The notes under the pieces are model-generated. The model was not told the DNA's origin. It saw nothing but the letters and a program-made list of their open reading frames with translations, and did no database searches. Position numbers and translations under genes: made by a program. Below, piece by piece: positions 5,932-12,984 of a stretch of DNA of 12,984 nucleotides. Origin of the DNA: Deltaproteobacteria bacterium (lineage in GTDB: Bacteria > Desulfobacterota > DSM-4660 > Desulfatiglandales > HGW-15); NCBI GenBank assembly GCA_030671095.1, contig DAOVAK010000028.1, positions 1 to 12,984 on the forward strand. The letters are read 5' to 3'. Numbering within the stretch: position 1 is the first letter of the stretch; every line of letters starts with the position of its first letter.

Positions 5932-6891
5932 TTACTTCAAGCAGAGGCCACAAAGCGCCCGGTGGGTGGGTGTGATATCCACCCACTCTGGAGGCCCAAT
6001 CTTGCATGAATCCCCTGAACCATCACAACGATCACAGAACCGACATCCAAGTGGGGGCTCAATCAGGTTAGGCGACTCACCGGGGATGGGTAAGAGCTCT
6101 CTCTTTTCGCCCGTCAGTGTGGGATAGGAGGAAATAAGGGCCTTTGTATAATAGTGCATGGGATTATCAAAGACCTCTTCTCTGGTACCGTACTCCACCA
6201 ACTGACCCGCATACATGATGCCGATCGTATCACAGACATCTGCCACTATGGAGATATCATGGGAAATAAAGATGATGCTCAGCTCCAGTTCCTTTTGAAG
6301 GTTTTTGGTCTCCTCAAGGATCTGATGCTGCACAATGACATCGAGGGCTGTGGTCGGCTCATCCGCGATGATTAATCTAGGGTTGCAAGAGAGAGCCATA
6401 GCAATGATCGCCCTCTGCTTCATCCCGCCACTGTATTGATGGGGATAATCCCTCATGCGGCTTTCTGGAAGTCCAACGAGCTGAAAAAGCTTTTCCACAC
6501 GTCGAAGGGCTTCCTTTTTTTCAAGATTTGGATTATGGGTCAATATGGCCTCTGCTATCTGGTCGTGGACCCTCTTGACAGGATTCAGGGCATTCATGGC
6601 GGCCTGAAAGATCATGGAGATCTTCTTCCCCCGGATCTTTTGCATTTCATCTTCGCTCTTCTCGAGCAGATCCTCTCCCTCCAAAATGATCTTTCCACCC
6701 GTTATGCTTCCATTGGGAGGCAACAACCCCATCACGGCCATCCCCAGGGTGGTCTTACCACATCCGGACTCGCCCACGAAACCCAAAGATCGACCCTCAT
6801 CCACTGAAAAAGATACCCCTTCCACGGCCTTCAAAAAACCCTTTTTCGTGCTGTAACCAATGCTCAGGTTTTCCACCTCAAGTAACACCAT
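5932..6891 (-). CDS. dppD: Peptide-type ABC transporter ATPase, DppD/OppD-like
   Basis: This 319-residue protein is the first ATPase of the importer. It has Walker A GESGCGKTT (40-48), Q-loop Gln96 in MIFQAAMNALNP, signature YSGGMKQR (153-160), Walker B LIIADEPT (173-180) and switch His211 in FISHD. The C-terminus is Cys-rich: Cys283, 286, 289 and 296 (CRFCDRC and C) plus CGLC at 314-317. Some DppD proteins bind an iron-sulphur cluster in this region; whether this one does is inference. The start ATG has AGGA 8 bases upstream and follows the permease stop by 10 bp, so the genes are one transcript. The stop codon lies at the edge of the foldback element's target duplication. The predicted site before insertion gives the same stop, so the protein is unchanged. 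Confidence 0.94.
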   Translation of the reverse strand: MVLLEVENLSIGYSTKKGFLKAVEGVSFSVDEGRSLGFVGESGCGKTTLGMAVMGLLPPNGSITGGKIILEGEDLLEKSEDEMQKIRGKKISMIFQAAMNALNPVKRVHDQIAEAILTHNPNLEKKEALRRVEKLFQLVGLPESRMRDYPHQYSGGMKQRAIIAMALSCNPRLIIADEPTTALDVIVQHQILEETKNLQKELELSIIFISHDISIVADVCDTIGIMYAGQLVEYGTREEVFDNPMHYYTKALISSYPTLTGEKRELLPIPGESPNLIEPPLGCRFCDRCDGSGDSCKIGPPEWVDITPTHRALCGLCLK

Positions 6892-6901
6892 GCTCGCAGT
6901 C

Positions 6902-7819
6902 CTATCCCTCCCTCCTTAGTCTCGGGTCAAGAACTTCATCCATGGCTCTTCCCAACATGTAAAAAGAGAGGGTGATGAGAGAGATGCAGATGCCTGGTGG
7001 CAACAACCAGTACGGGGCCTTGAACATGTGTCCGGTCTTCCACACCCATTGGAGCATCATCCCCCAACTGACCGTGCTGGGATCTCCGAAACCCAGGAAA
7101 GCCAAGGCGGCCTCAATGGTAATGGCGGAGGTCACCCGAAATGTCATGTAGAGAAAGGAAAGGGGCAGCACATTGGGCATGATGTGCCTGAAAATGATTC
7201 TAAGATGCGAAGCGCCCGCCACCTTAGCGGCCTCGATAAAGGGCCTTTGCTTCAGGGAAAGGGTTTGGGCCCTTATGACCCTTGATACCCCCGGCCATCG
7301 GAACAGGGCTATGACCAACACGATAGCCCAGATACTGAGCTGACCGAACAGGGCGGCCAGGAGGAGCGTCACCAACAGTGTGGGCATGACCATAATCACT
7401 TCCGCCAGTCGCATGAGAACCGTATCCACGAATTTACCCATATAACCTGAAATCATGCCTATGGCCGTACCGAGAGAAATACTCATAAAGGCAGCAGAAA
7501 CGCCGACCATGAAGGCTATCCTGGCCCCTGCCAAGAGCTGACTCAGTATGTCTCGGCCCATGAAATCGGTTCCTAACCAGTGCTTCAAGCTTGGGCCCGT
7601 GGAGGAGGAAATCACCGGATCCACCCCTGTCATGGGATGATACATGGGGTCTATTAAAGGGGGTACAAAGCTAAACAGGGCCATCAGAGAAAAAATGACT
7701 AGCAGGGTAAGGCCGATCTTTCCCAGTATATTCTGCTTGTAGATGCTCCATCCCTCCCGGAAGTTGGCGATCCAGTGAATTTTTCTTTTTTGGGGTTTCT
7801 TTCCAGCCATGCCTGTCAT
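6902..7819 (-). CDS. dppC: Peptide-type ABC transporter permease, DppC/OppC-like
   Basis: With the start at 7819 this is a 305-residue inner-membrane permease. An N-terminal cytoplasmic stretch is followed by a first helix (KIGLTLLVIFSLMALFSFV), a periplasmic segment with the family-typical HWLGTDFMGRDI, and several more helices. The cytoplasmic EAA loop that contacts the ATPases reads FIEAAKVAGAS...RHIMPNVLPL. The C-terminus LDPRLRREG is also typical. The frame stays open to 7900, but those extra 27 residues overlap the upstream permease gene and look unlike the family, so I prefer ATG 7819 (MTGMAGKK); ATG 7810 is also possible. The gap after the upstream stop is 10 bp. It should form the translocation pore with the DppB-like protein. 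Confidence 0.93.
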   Translation of the reverse strand: MTGMAGKKPQKRKIHWIANFREGWSIYKQNILGKIGLTLLVIFSLMALFSFVPPLIDPMYHPMTGVDPVISSSTGPSLKHWLGTDFMGRDILSQLLAGARIAFMVGVSAAFMSISLGTAIGMISGYMGKFVDTVLMRLAEVIMVMPTLLVTLLLAALFGQLSIWAIVLVIALFRWPGVSRVIRAQTLSLKQRPFIEAAKVAGASHLRIIFRHIMPNVLPLSFLYMTFRVTSAITIEAALAFLGFGDPSTVSWGMMLQWVWKTGHMFKAPYWLLPPGICISLITLSFYMLGRAMDEVLDPRLRREG

Positions 7820-7829
7820 CGTGTCTCGT

Positions 7830-8807
7830 TTAATACCTGATCCTAGGATCCAGATAGGCATATAGCACATCCACCACCAAATTGGAGATGAGGACCACAA
7901 TGGTGATAAGCAGAAAAGTTGCCTGTGCTAGGGGATAATCATTTTGGCTCACGGAAAATACGAGCTCTCGGCCTATTCCAGGCCATGTGAAAACCGTCTC
8001 CGTGAGAGCCCCACCGTTTATGGAGAAGGCCAGGCTCAGTCCGACCGTCGTCACCACGGGAAGCGCAGCATTGGGTGCAGCGTGACGGTCGCGAATCACC
8101 TTTTCTGTCAGACCCTTCGCCCGCGCCGTGAGAATGTAGTCCTCCTTCAGGGTCTCCAACATGCTGCTGCGCATGATGAGCAAGTAGCTGCCGAAATGGA
8201 AGAGAAAAAGGGTGCCTAACGGGAGGACCATATGATGGCCCACGTCCAAGGCCTTCTGCCAGAATCCGGAGGAGGGATCCAGCCAAATGTCTTCGGAGAC
8301 CATCCCTGTTATGGGAAACCAGTCCAATTTGTAGGCGAATATCCAGATGAGGAGTAGTGCGAGCCATGGTAGGAACAGGGTGTGCGTCACCAGTGCCCCA
8401 ATGGTCATTCCCGTATCTGTCTTTTTCCCTTTGTGCCAAGAAGCAATCTTACCTAGGAAAACACCCACCAGAGCGGAAAGGATAATAGATGTGGTAAAGA
8501 GGAGAATGGTGTTGGGCAGCCGGTGCTTGATGATGTCCAGCACTGGCCGCCCGTAATGAAACGAATCGCCGAAGTGACCGACGAAAAAGTTTTTCAGGTA
8601 ATACACATATTGTATATGTAGGGGCTGATCAAGGCCCAATAGGGAGATCAAACGGGCTGCATCCTCGGGGGTCATATCTGGATCCACCATTCTCGTTATG
8701 GGATCCCCGGGAGCCAGACGGAACACAATGAATAGAACCGTCAAGATCACAAAGAAGATGATGACGATCTGAGTCACTCTCCTGCCTATGTATCTCCATA
8801 AATCCAT
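7830..8807 (-). CDS. dppB: Peptide-type ABC transporter permease, DppB/OppB-like
   Basis: The 325-residue protein has the DppB pattern: a first helix at residues ~12-31, the motif RLAPGDPI right after it, a long periplasmic segment, then five more hydrophobic stretches (~100-118, ~136-158, ~193-212, ~250-272, ~293-316). The EAA loop lies at 223-250 (DYILTARAKGLTEKV...NAALPV), followed by ETVFTWPGIGREL, both typical. The ending YLDPRIRY is also family-like. ATG 8807 has AGGAAG ~11 bases upstream. It follows the binding-protein gene after a 192-bp spacer, longer than other gaps in this operon, with an AT-rich hairpin that may allow more binding protein than permease to be made. Confidence 0.94.
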   Translation of the reverse strand: MDLWRYIGRRVTQIVIIFFVILTVLFIVFRLAPGDPITRMVDPDMTPEDAARLISLLGLDQPLHIQYVYYLKNFFVGHFGDSFHYGRPVLDIIKHRLPNTILLFTTSIILSALVGVFLGKIASWHKGKKTDTGMTIGALVTHTLFLPWLALLLIWIFAYKLDWFPITGMVSEDIWLDPSSGFWQKALDVGHHMVLPLGTLFLFHFGSYLLIMRSSMLETLKEDYILTARAKGLTEKVIRDRHAAPNAALPVVTTVGLSLAFSINGGALTETVFTWPGIGRELVFSVSQNDYPLAQATFLLITIVVLISNLVVDVLYAYLDPRIRY

Positions 8808-8907
8808 TCCTAATGGTTCTTCCTACCGGCCCTTGCGTACCGTTTCGAAAAAGATCCTCCAGCACAACCCTTTTGGGTTCATTCCACTGTGAGAAACCAC
8901 GTCCAGT

Positions 8908-8932
8908 TATAGAATTGCTTCGCAATTATATA
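8908..8932 (-). other. Hairpin between binding-protein and permease genes
   Basis: AATTGC (8913-8918) pairs with GCAATT (8922-8927) around a 3-base loop. One mismatch (8912/8928) and four more A-T pairs extend the stem (8908-8911 with 8929-8932). It has no following U-run in the direction of transcription, so it is not a normal terminator. Its place between the binding-protein and permease genes is where many importers have an mRNA-stabilising or attenuating stem. The rest of 8808-8999 shows nothing I can name. Confidence 0.4.
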
Positions 8933-8999
8933 GAACGCCTAAAGTATTACGGAAGTTCCTAAGCAATCCGCTTGTCTTGGAGACATATGATTTCATCGG

Positions 9000-10727
9000 T
9001 CACTTTGCCCTCACCTGGCAAAAGGACCAGAAATTGCCGATCCCCTCCAGCATCTGCACCCAGCCCGTGAATTTGTCCTTACGGACCGCTTCAATCAGAC
9101 TCGGGTTGTAAAGGGGCAGATATGGCACATCCTGCATGACGATCTTCTGCATATCCCATATCAAGTCCCGTCGCTTCTCTGGATCCATCATCCTTGCCGA
9201 TGCGTCGGCTATGCGATCAAATTCGGGATTCTTGTATCCACTCTTGTTTCCTCCCCGCTTCTTGTCTTGGCTCGAATGGAAGAATCTCCTGAGATAGTCC
9301 GGATCAAGGGAAAGCCTCCCATAGCCCAAAATGAACGCATCGAAGTCATGGCGGACCGACACCTGCTCCACAAGGGATTTGAAAGCCATAGGTTTGGAGC
9401 TGACAGGAATGCCCACTTTCTTGAGCCACTCCTGTATAATCATGCCAGACATGGCGCGGGCAGGATCATAGTCGGCCGGCGGCGTGAGGATCATAAATTT
9501 TTCCATGGGTTGCCCATCGGGAAGTCGGATCTCTTCTCCCTTAACGACTTTCCCTGAACTGTCCACGGGCGGCCTCTTCCAACCATATCCTGCGTTACGG
9601 AGGATATGGTAGGCCTTTCTGACTCTTTCTTCCCTTGTGAGTCCATCACCGTAGGTGGGCAGGTCCGGGCAATGATAGAACCGGTTCCCGGGAGGGATGA
9701 TAGAGATCATCCGGATCCCGTGTCCTTGAAGAATCCTCGTAATAATAAAGTCCTCGTCCACTAGGGTGGCAATGGCCCGCCGAAAGTTTGGGTCATTAAA
9801 GGGTGGTTTCCTCACATTGAATCCCATATAGTAGAGCGCACTCCGTTCATTGAAGAACAACTGGATATCTTTCTCCTTCTTGAGGTCTTCCAGGTACCCG
9901 GGCTCAATGCCCCACCAAAACATGTCAATACTTCCTTTTTTCAGTGCGAGGACCGCCGCATCGGAAGTGCCGTAATACTTAAAAATAATCCCGTTAATAA
10001 AGGGGCCTAGCGTACGTCCTGCTATCTTCTTGCCGGTCCCAAAGAAATATTTGTTTTTCTCGACAAACAGATAGGCCCCTTCTCTCCGCTCCTTAATGGC
10101 AAATGGTCCACTTCCCACCGGCTTTTCCACTTTGTGCCTGAGCAATGAGCCGAGAGGCTTTTCTTTACCCCTGGCCTGTTCCACCACCTTGACCCACTGT
10201 TTCTTCTGGACGATGGGTGTGGTCAACGTCCTGTCAAGAAACACGGCCATTGGCTGTTTTAGGTGAAATATAACCGTCCTTTTGTCCGGTGTCTCTATCT
10301 TCTTGATGAACTTCCAATAGGCGTATCTTCTGGGGACTTTAAACTCCTTGATTAGGTTCCCGGTGAAGGCCACGTCCTCCGAGGTCAGTTCGGACCCATC
10401 TGACCATTTGGCAGGCCTCAGTTTGACGGTGTATGAAAGGGTGGACGGATCGTATACAGGCAGTTCCTCAGCCAACCAGGGAACTCGTTCTTGTGTCTTG
10501 GGATCCCGGTAGTAGAGGGGCTGATAAAGATGAGAGAGGATCCTTAGGGACCATCGGTCCCTGGCCAGCCAGATGTTGAGGGTCTTTGGTTCTTCTTTCA
10601 TACCGATTTTCATGATGCTGCCCGCCATGACATTTGAGTCAAGTAGGCCCACACAACCAAATATTGCTATTACAAAAAATAAGAGTGATGGGCATGTGAA
10701 ACGATATTTGCTCAGGGTCCATCGCAT
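9000..10727 (-). CDS. Extracellular solute-binding protein, family 5 (peptide/dipeptide type)
   Basis: This 575-residue protein is the substrate-binding part of the importer (SBP_bac_5, the DppA/OppA group). It starts with a signal peptide: a basic start (MRWTLSKYRF), a hydrophobic core (LLFFVIAIFG) and then either a lipobox-like IFGC with Cys25 or a signal-peptidase I site near VMA-G (35/36). The mature part has family features: EEPKTLNIWLARD near its start, YTVKLRPAKWSDGSELTSEDVAFT, VGSGPFAIKE, and FNVRKPPFNDPNFRRAIATLVD. Start ATG 10727 has AAGGAGG eight bases upstream. The gene follows the GshB-like ligase by 20 bp. At 575 residues it is somewhat longer than typical DppA. The ligand is unknown; the adjoining ligases suggest a peptide or amino-acid amide, but this is inference. 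Confidence 0.93.
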   Translation of the reverse strand: MRWTLSKYRFTCPSLLFFVIAIFGCVGLLDSNVMAGSIMKIGMKEEPKTLNIWLARDRWSLRILSHLYQPLYYRDPKTQERVPWLAEELPVYDPSTLSYTVKLRPAKWSDGSELTSEDVAFTGNLIKEFKVPRRYAYWKFIKKIETPDKRTVIFHLKQPMAVFLDRTLTTPIVQKKQWVKVVEQARGKEKPLGSLLRHKVEKPVGSGPFAIKERREGAYLFVEKNKYFFGTGKKIAGRTLGPFINGIIFKYYGTSDAAVLALKKGSIDMFWWGIEPGYLEDLKKEKDIQLFFNERSALYYMGFNVRKPPFNDPNFRRAIATLVDEDFIITRILQGHGIRMISIIPPGNRFYHCPDLPTYGDGLTREERVRKAYHILRNAGYGWKRPPVDSSGKVVKGEEIRLPDGQPMEKFMILTPPADYDPARAMSGMIIQEWLKKVGIPVSSKPMAFKSLVEQVSVRHDFDAFILGYGRLSLDPDYLRRFFHSSQDKKRGGNKSGYKNPEFDRIADASARMMDPEKRRDLIWDMQKIVMQDVPYLPLYNPSLIEAVRKDKFTGWVQMLEGIGNFWSFCQVRAK

Positions 10728-10747
10728 AGTATTGACCTCCTTCTCTA

Positions 10748-11743
10748 CTATGGTTTACCGTACATTTCAGCCACTTTCTGCTCAATGAAATCAATCACGT
10801 TTGCCTCAAGTTTTGCATTCTCCAAACGATTGATGCGGGGGATACCCCCGGGACTCACACAATTGATTTCAACCAACCTATTCCCAATAATATCAATGCC
10901 CACAAAGTAGAGACCGTCTTCCACCAGTCGGTCTTTTATTGTTTCACAGATCCTCTTTTCTGTCTGGGTGACCTGGTGTTTGTAGGCCTTGGCGCCTGCA
11001 TGAATATTGGTGCGAAAATCCCCGTCCCGCGGCTTCCTCCTCATGGCGCCCAGGATCTCCCCATTCAGGAGGAGTATTCTCACATCTCCCGCTTCTTGAA
11101 CACCATCCAGATACTCCTGGACCATGATGGGTTCCCGATCCGGATAGTTGCGGAAGGCCTGTACGTAGTAATTGATCAGGGAGTTCAGATTCTCCGTGTC
11201 TCTGACACTCACCTTAATCACCCCTTCCCCCCCGTATCTCTGAAGGGGTTTGACAACCATGGAACCGCCGAAGTCATCAATGATTTTTTTCAGTCGCATG
11301 GGGTCCCTGGAGATATGGGTCTCCGGGATGATTTCAGGAAAATTCAGGGTATAGAGCTTGCTGTTAGCCAGGACCTGCCCGCTCGTACTGTTGATCGTAA
11401 ACACACGCTCATTTACCGGCGCCAGGAATTCCATCGTCTGGTAAATGAGCGGAGGGTTTTTTCTCAAGAATAGGGCGTCAAGATCCGTAATATTTTCGAA
11501 TATGAGTTCATCCTTTTTGAGACAATTGGTCAGAGATCGCCAATATTTTTTCATGGATAGATTGGGGGGCACGGTGATGTTGCGCATTCGGGCCACCACT
11601 TCGTTCTTTCGAATATAAACGTCATGGGGCTCCAGAAAGAATGTGGTGTGTCCCCTCTGATTACACTCGTACATCAGGTGACTGGTGGTCTCAGTCAGGG
11701 GATCGATGGAGTCCAGTCTATCCATTAAGAAGGCTATTTGCAT
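10748..11743 (-). CDS. Glutathione-synthetase-like (GshB-type) ATP-grasp ligase
   Basis: The 331-residue protein resembles prokaryotic glutathione synthetase through its length. The N-terminal part (MQIAFLMDRLDSID, LFLRKNPP at 91-98) fits the GSH-S N domain. The ATP-grasp part includes VVKPLQRYGGEGV (Lys165 and the Gly loop), MVQEYLDG (207-214), and the metal site GLYFVGIDIIGNRLVEINCVSPGG with Asp284, Glu292 and Asn294. The family forms an amide bond through an acyl-phosphate. However, the loop that reads GGETRGNLAAGG in E. coli GshB is here GDFRTNIHAG (241-250), the RimK form, so glutathione itself is doubtful. ATG 11743 has AGAGG nine bases upstream; GTG 11752, overlapping the upstream stop, is an alternative. 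No γ-glutamylcysteine synthetase is visible. It is coupled to the RimK-like gene. Confidence 0.85.
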   Translation of the reverse strand: MQIAFLMDRLDSIDPLTETTSHLMYECNQRGHTTFFLEPHDVYIRKNEVVARMRNITVPPNLSMKKYWRSLTNCLKKDELIFENITDLDALFLRKNPPLIYQTMEFLAPVNERVFTINSTSGQVLANSKLYTLNFPEIIPETHISRDPMRLKKIIDDFGGSMVVKPLQRYGGEGVIKVSVRDTENLNSLINYYVQAFRNYPDREPIMVQEYLDGVQEAGDVRILLLNGEILGAMRRKPRDGDFRTNIHAGAKAYKHQVTQTEKRICETIKDRLVEDGLYFVGIDIIGNRLVEINCVSPGGIPRINRLENAKLEANVIDFIEQKVAEMYGKP

Positions 11744-11748
11744 CCCGA

Positions 11749-12633
11749 TCACCCTCTTATACTAGTCACATATTTGATGATTTCAATGGCCACATCTTTT
11801 CCTGTGCATCTTTCCAGGCCCTTGAATCCGGGGGCGTAATTCACATCCACGACCCTCAACATTCCATTATTCTGCTCTATCATATCCACACCGGAAATAG
11901 CAAGTCCAAGAGCCTTGACCGATTCTATGGCCAGGTTGGACATGGCCCGGGTTAGGAGGACTTTCTCTGCTCGGCCCTTGAGGTGAATATTCGCCCTGAA
12001 ATCTCCCTTCCTGGGTATCAAAGACATGGCCCCTACGACTCTCTTGCCCACGACCATAATCCGAATATCTCTTCGCTTTTCTGGAGGAATGAATTTCTGG
12101 ATCAAAAGCCCTTCTCCCCGATCGAGAAAGCTATTTAGGAGGGACCGATGTTTTCTTATGGCATCAATGAGGAATACCCCCCTTCCCTGTCGACTGTTGC
12201 GTGCTTTTATGACAAGGGGAAAGCCCCCGAGTTTTGCAACCGCCCTTTCAAAATTGGACCAGTTACTTGCATAGGCTGACTCGGGAATGGGGACACCGCT
12301 CTTGAAAAGGGTTTGTAGGCCAAGAAACTTGTTTCTGGCCAGAAGAATGGACTGATAATTATTGATGACAGGGATACCAAGGAGTTCCAAATGACGTATC
12401 ATCGTAAGGCCATACTCCTTGATGGTCGCTCCCAGCCGCGGCAGGATCACATCCGCTTGAAGGCGTCTTTTCAGATGATCTATCCTCAAACCCTGATCGT
12501 CCACCCCCATAAATAGCCTTCCTGGATGAACAAGGATTGCCTCGTGGTTCAGGGCCCTTGCAGCCTCCATGAGTCTTCTGTTGGGATGATATCGATGGTT
12601 TTTGACACTGAGTATTCCGATGCGCATGCTCAT
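11749..12633 (-). CDS. RimK-like ATP-grasp ligase
   Basis: From ATG 12633 the product is 294 residues, close to E. coli RimK (300), and follows it along its length: MRIGILS start, VILPRLGATIKEYG, then the ATP-grasp part with PLVIKARNSRQGRGV (Lys143 and the loop), LIQKFI, RRDIRIMVVG, GDFRANIHLKG (210-220), SGVDMIE (Asp250) and VVDVNYAPGFKGLE. RimK adds Glu to the C-terminus of ribosomal protein S6; relatives join amino acids to other peptides or small molecules. The usual metal ligand Glu in EVN is Asp here (DVN, Asp263/Asn265), a conservative change. The frame extends upstream to 12765, but the added 44 residues are unlike RimK and cover a good promoter, so I chose 12633; 12627 is also possible. 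The stop overlaps the neighbouring frame. It is the first gene of the train. Confidence 0.87.
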   Translation of the reverse strand: MSMRIGILSVKNHRYHPNRRLMEAARALNHEAILVHPGRLFMGVDDQGLRIDHLKRRLQADVILPRLGATIKEYGLTMIRHLELLGIPVINNYQSILLARNKFLGLQTLFKSGVPIPESAYASNWSNFERAVAKLGGFPLVIKARNSRQGRGVFLIDAIRKHRSLLNSFLDRGEGLLIQKFIPPEKRRDIRIMVVGKRVVGAMSLIPRKGDFRANIHLKGRAEKVLLTRAMSNLAIESVKALGLAISGVDMIEQNNGMLRVVDVNYAPGFKGLERCTGKDVAIEIIKYVTSIRG

Positions 12634-12729
12634 TCTTCTCTGGCCTGTCGCCTTGGGCGTTGCCAACCCCCAAAAAACGAGATGTCTAGTGATCTTAACA
12701 ACTTCTGCTTTCCCCGGATCACTGCTGGG

Positions 12730-12758
12730 ATGGTAGGAGAAAATATGAGGGTTGTCAA
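12730..12758 (-). promoter_or_regulatory. Candidate σ70 promoter for the ligase-transporter train
   Basis: On the minus strand TTGACA (12758-12753, perfect -35) is followed after 17 bp by TACCAT (12735-12730, 4 of 6 to TATAAT). Transcription would start near 12723, upstream of ATG 12633, which fits the shorter RimK-like reading. Confidence 0.5.
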
Positions 12759-12780
12759 TCCACAAAGCTATTGGTAGAAA
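12752..12780 (+). promoter_or_regulatory. Candidate σ70 promoter for the right-hand gene
   Basis: TTGTCA (12752-12757, 5 of 6) and TAGAAA (12775-12780, 4 of 6) are 17 bp apart. Transcription would start near 12787, about 40 bases before ATG 12826. The match is modest; its position facing the other promoter is the main support. Confidence 0.35.
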
Positions 12781-12825
12781 TATCAGTCAAGGGCCTATGT
12801 TTCGATTTCTCCTTCGGGGTAACGG

Positions 12826-12984
12826 ATGAAATCTTCTCCCCAGAAAAATGTTACGTATTATTTTAGGAAACCGGACGAGATATATTCTCAGATCCTCGAT
12901 CAAATCCAATTTCTGATAAAAAAAGGGGGTGAGGTGGGCTCTGGCCATATCAAAGAGAATCTGGAAAATGCATTCCTTATTGGC
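12826..12984 (+). CDS. N-terminal part of an unknown protein, runs off the right end
   Basis: An open frame starts at ATG 12826 and stays open to the end of the window (53 codons). It begins MKSSPQKNVTYYFRKPDEIY and ends KENLENAFLIG. The mix of aromatic, charged and hydrophobic residues looks like real protein, and GGGG lies about six bases upstream of the ATG as a possible ribosome site. No other frame on either strand stays open over this stretch in a way that looks better. The visible part is too short to name. The pattern could fit the start of a GNAT-type acetyltransferase, a common partner of RimK-like ligases, but this is a weak guess. It is divergent from the ligase-transporter train and may share its control region. 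Confidence 0.6.
   Translation, partial: MKSSPQKNVTYYFRKPDEIYSQILDQIQFLIKKGGEVGSGHIKENLENAFLIG

Larger units (their letters stand above)
12634..12825. promoter_or_regulatory. Divergent intergenic control region
   Basis: These 192 bp lie between the RimK-like gene (minus) and the gene starting at 12826 (plus). The region holds one promoter-like sequence in each direction, with -35 boxes that overlap almost completely (12752-12758). The RimK-side leader would be about 90 bases long. I see no clear operator palindrome or riboswitch. Confidence 0.5.

Noticed and set aside
8629..8925. 98-residue minus-strand ORF overlapping the DppB-like start
   Set aside because: It is out of frame with the permease, overlaps its conserved first helix, and its sequence shows no protein-like pattern.
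10976..11473. 165-residue plus-strand ORF inside the GshB-like gene
   Set aside because: It is a shadow of a well-supported gene with conserved motifs in the opposite strand.
12634..12765. N-terminal extension of the RimK-like frame to 12765
   Set aside because: The extra 44 residues do not resemble RimK starts, the family N-terminus MRIGILS fits at 12633/12627, and the best promoter lies inside the extension.

Overview
The window reads as one chromosome segment from a Gram-negative anaerobe, most likely a member of the Desulfobacterota (old Deltaproteobacteria). That placement is an inference from moderate GC, the style of the NtrB/ZraS-like sensor kinase, and the short interspersed repeats between genes. 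No rRNA, tRNA or CRISPR array is present, so taxonomy is only a guess.

Layout. Bases 2-754 (+) are the 3' half of a sensor histidine kinase that enters from the left. It is followed 8 bp later by a membrane-anchored protein of unknown function (763-1695, +). A convergent spacer (1696-1931) full of short repeats separates these from a long minus-strand gene train that fills the rest of the window. Read in its own direction the train is: RimK-like ATP-grasp ligase (12633-11749), glutathione-synthetase-like ATP-grasp ligase (11743-10748), peptide-type extracellular binding protein (10727-9000), two Dpp/Opp-type permeases (8807-7830 and 7819-6902), two Dpp/Opp-type ATPases (6891-5932 and 5417-4383), a third, unrelated ATP-grasp protein (4401-2881), a possible 37-residue peptide (2840-2727), and an N-formylglutamate-amidohydrolase-family protein (2702-1932). 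A divergent gene starts at 12826 (+) and leaves the window on the right. A shared 190-bp region with back-to-back promoter-like sequences lies between them.

How the genes may work together. Three ATP-grasp enzymes, which typically join amino acids or peptides through amide bonds, sit in one apparent operon with a complete five-part peptide ABC transporter and a metal-dependent amidohydrolase family member. This suggests a pathway that builds, modifies, takes up or breaks down a small peptide or amino-acid amide. Substrate and direction cannot be read from the sequence. The short ORF between the third ATP-grasp gene and the amidohydrolase has a strong ribosome binding site and could be a precursor peptide, but it may also be a chance ORF in an AT-rich repeat.

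Mobile DNA. The operon has been hit at least twice. A 309-bp foldback element with perfect 22-bp inverted ends and a 9-bp target duplication sits directly after the stop codon of the first ATPase gene. A 75-bp palindromic GC-rich insert has entered the third ATP-grasp gene in frame. Diverged copies of another repeat lie at about 1740-1852 and 5459-5601 in opposite orientation.
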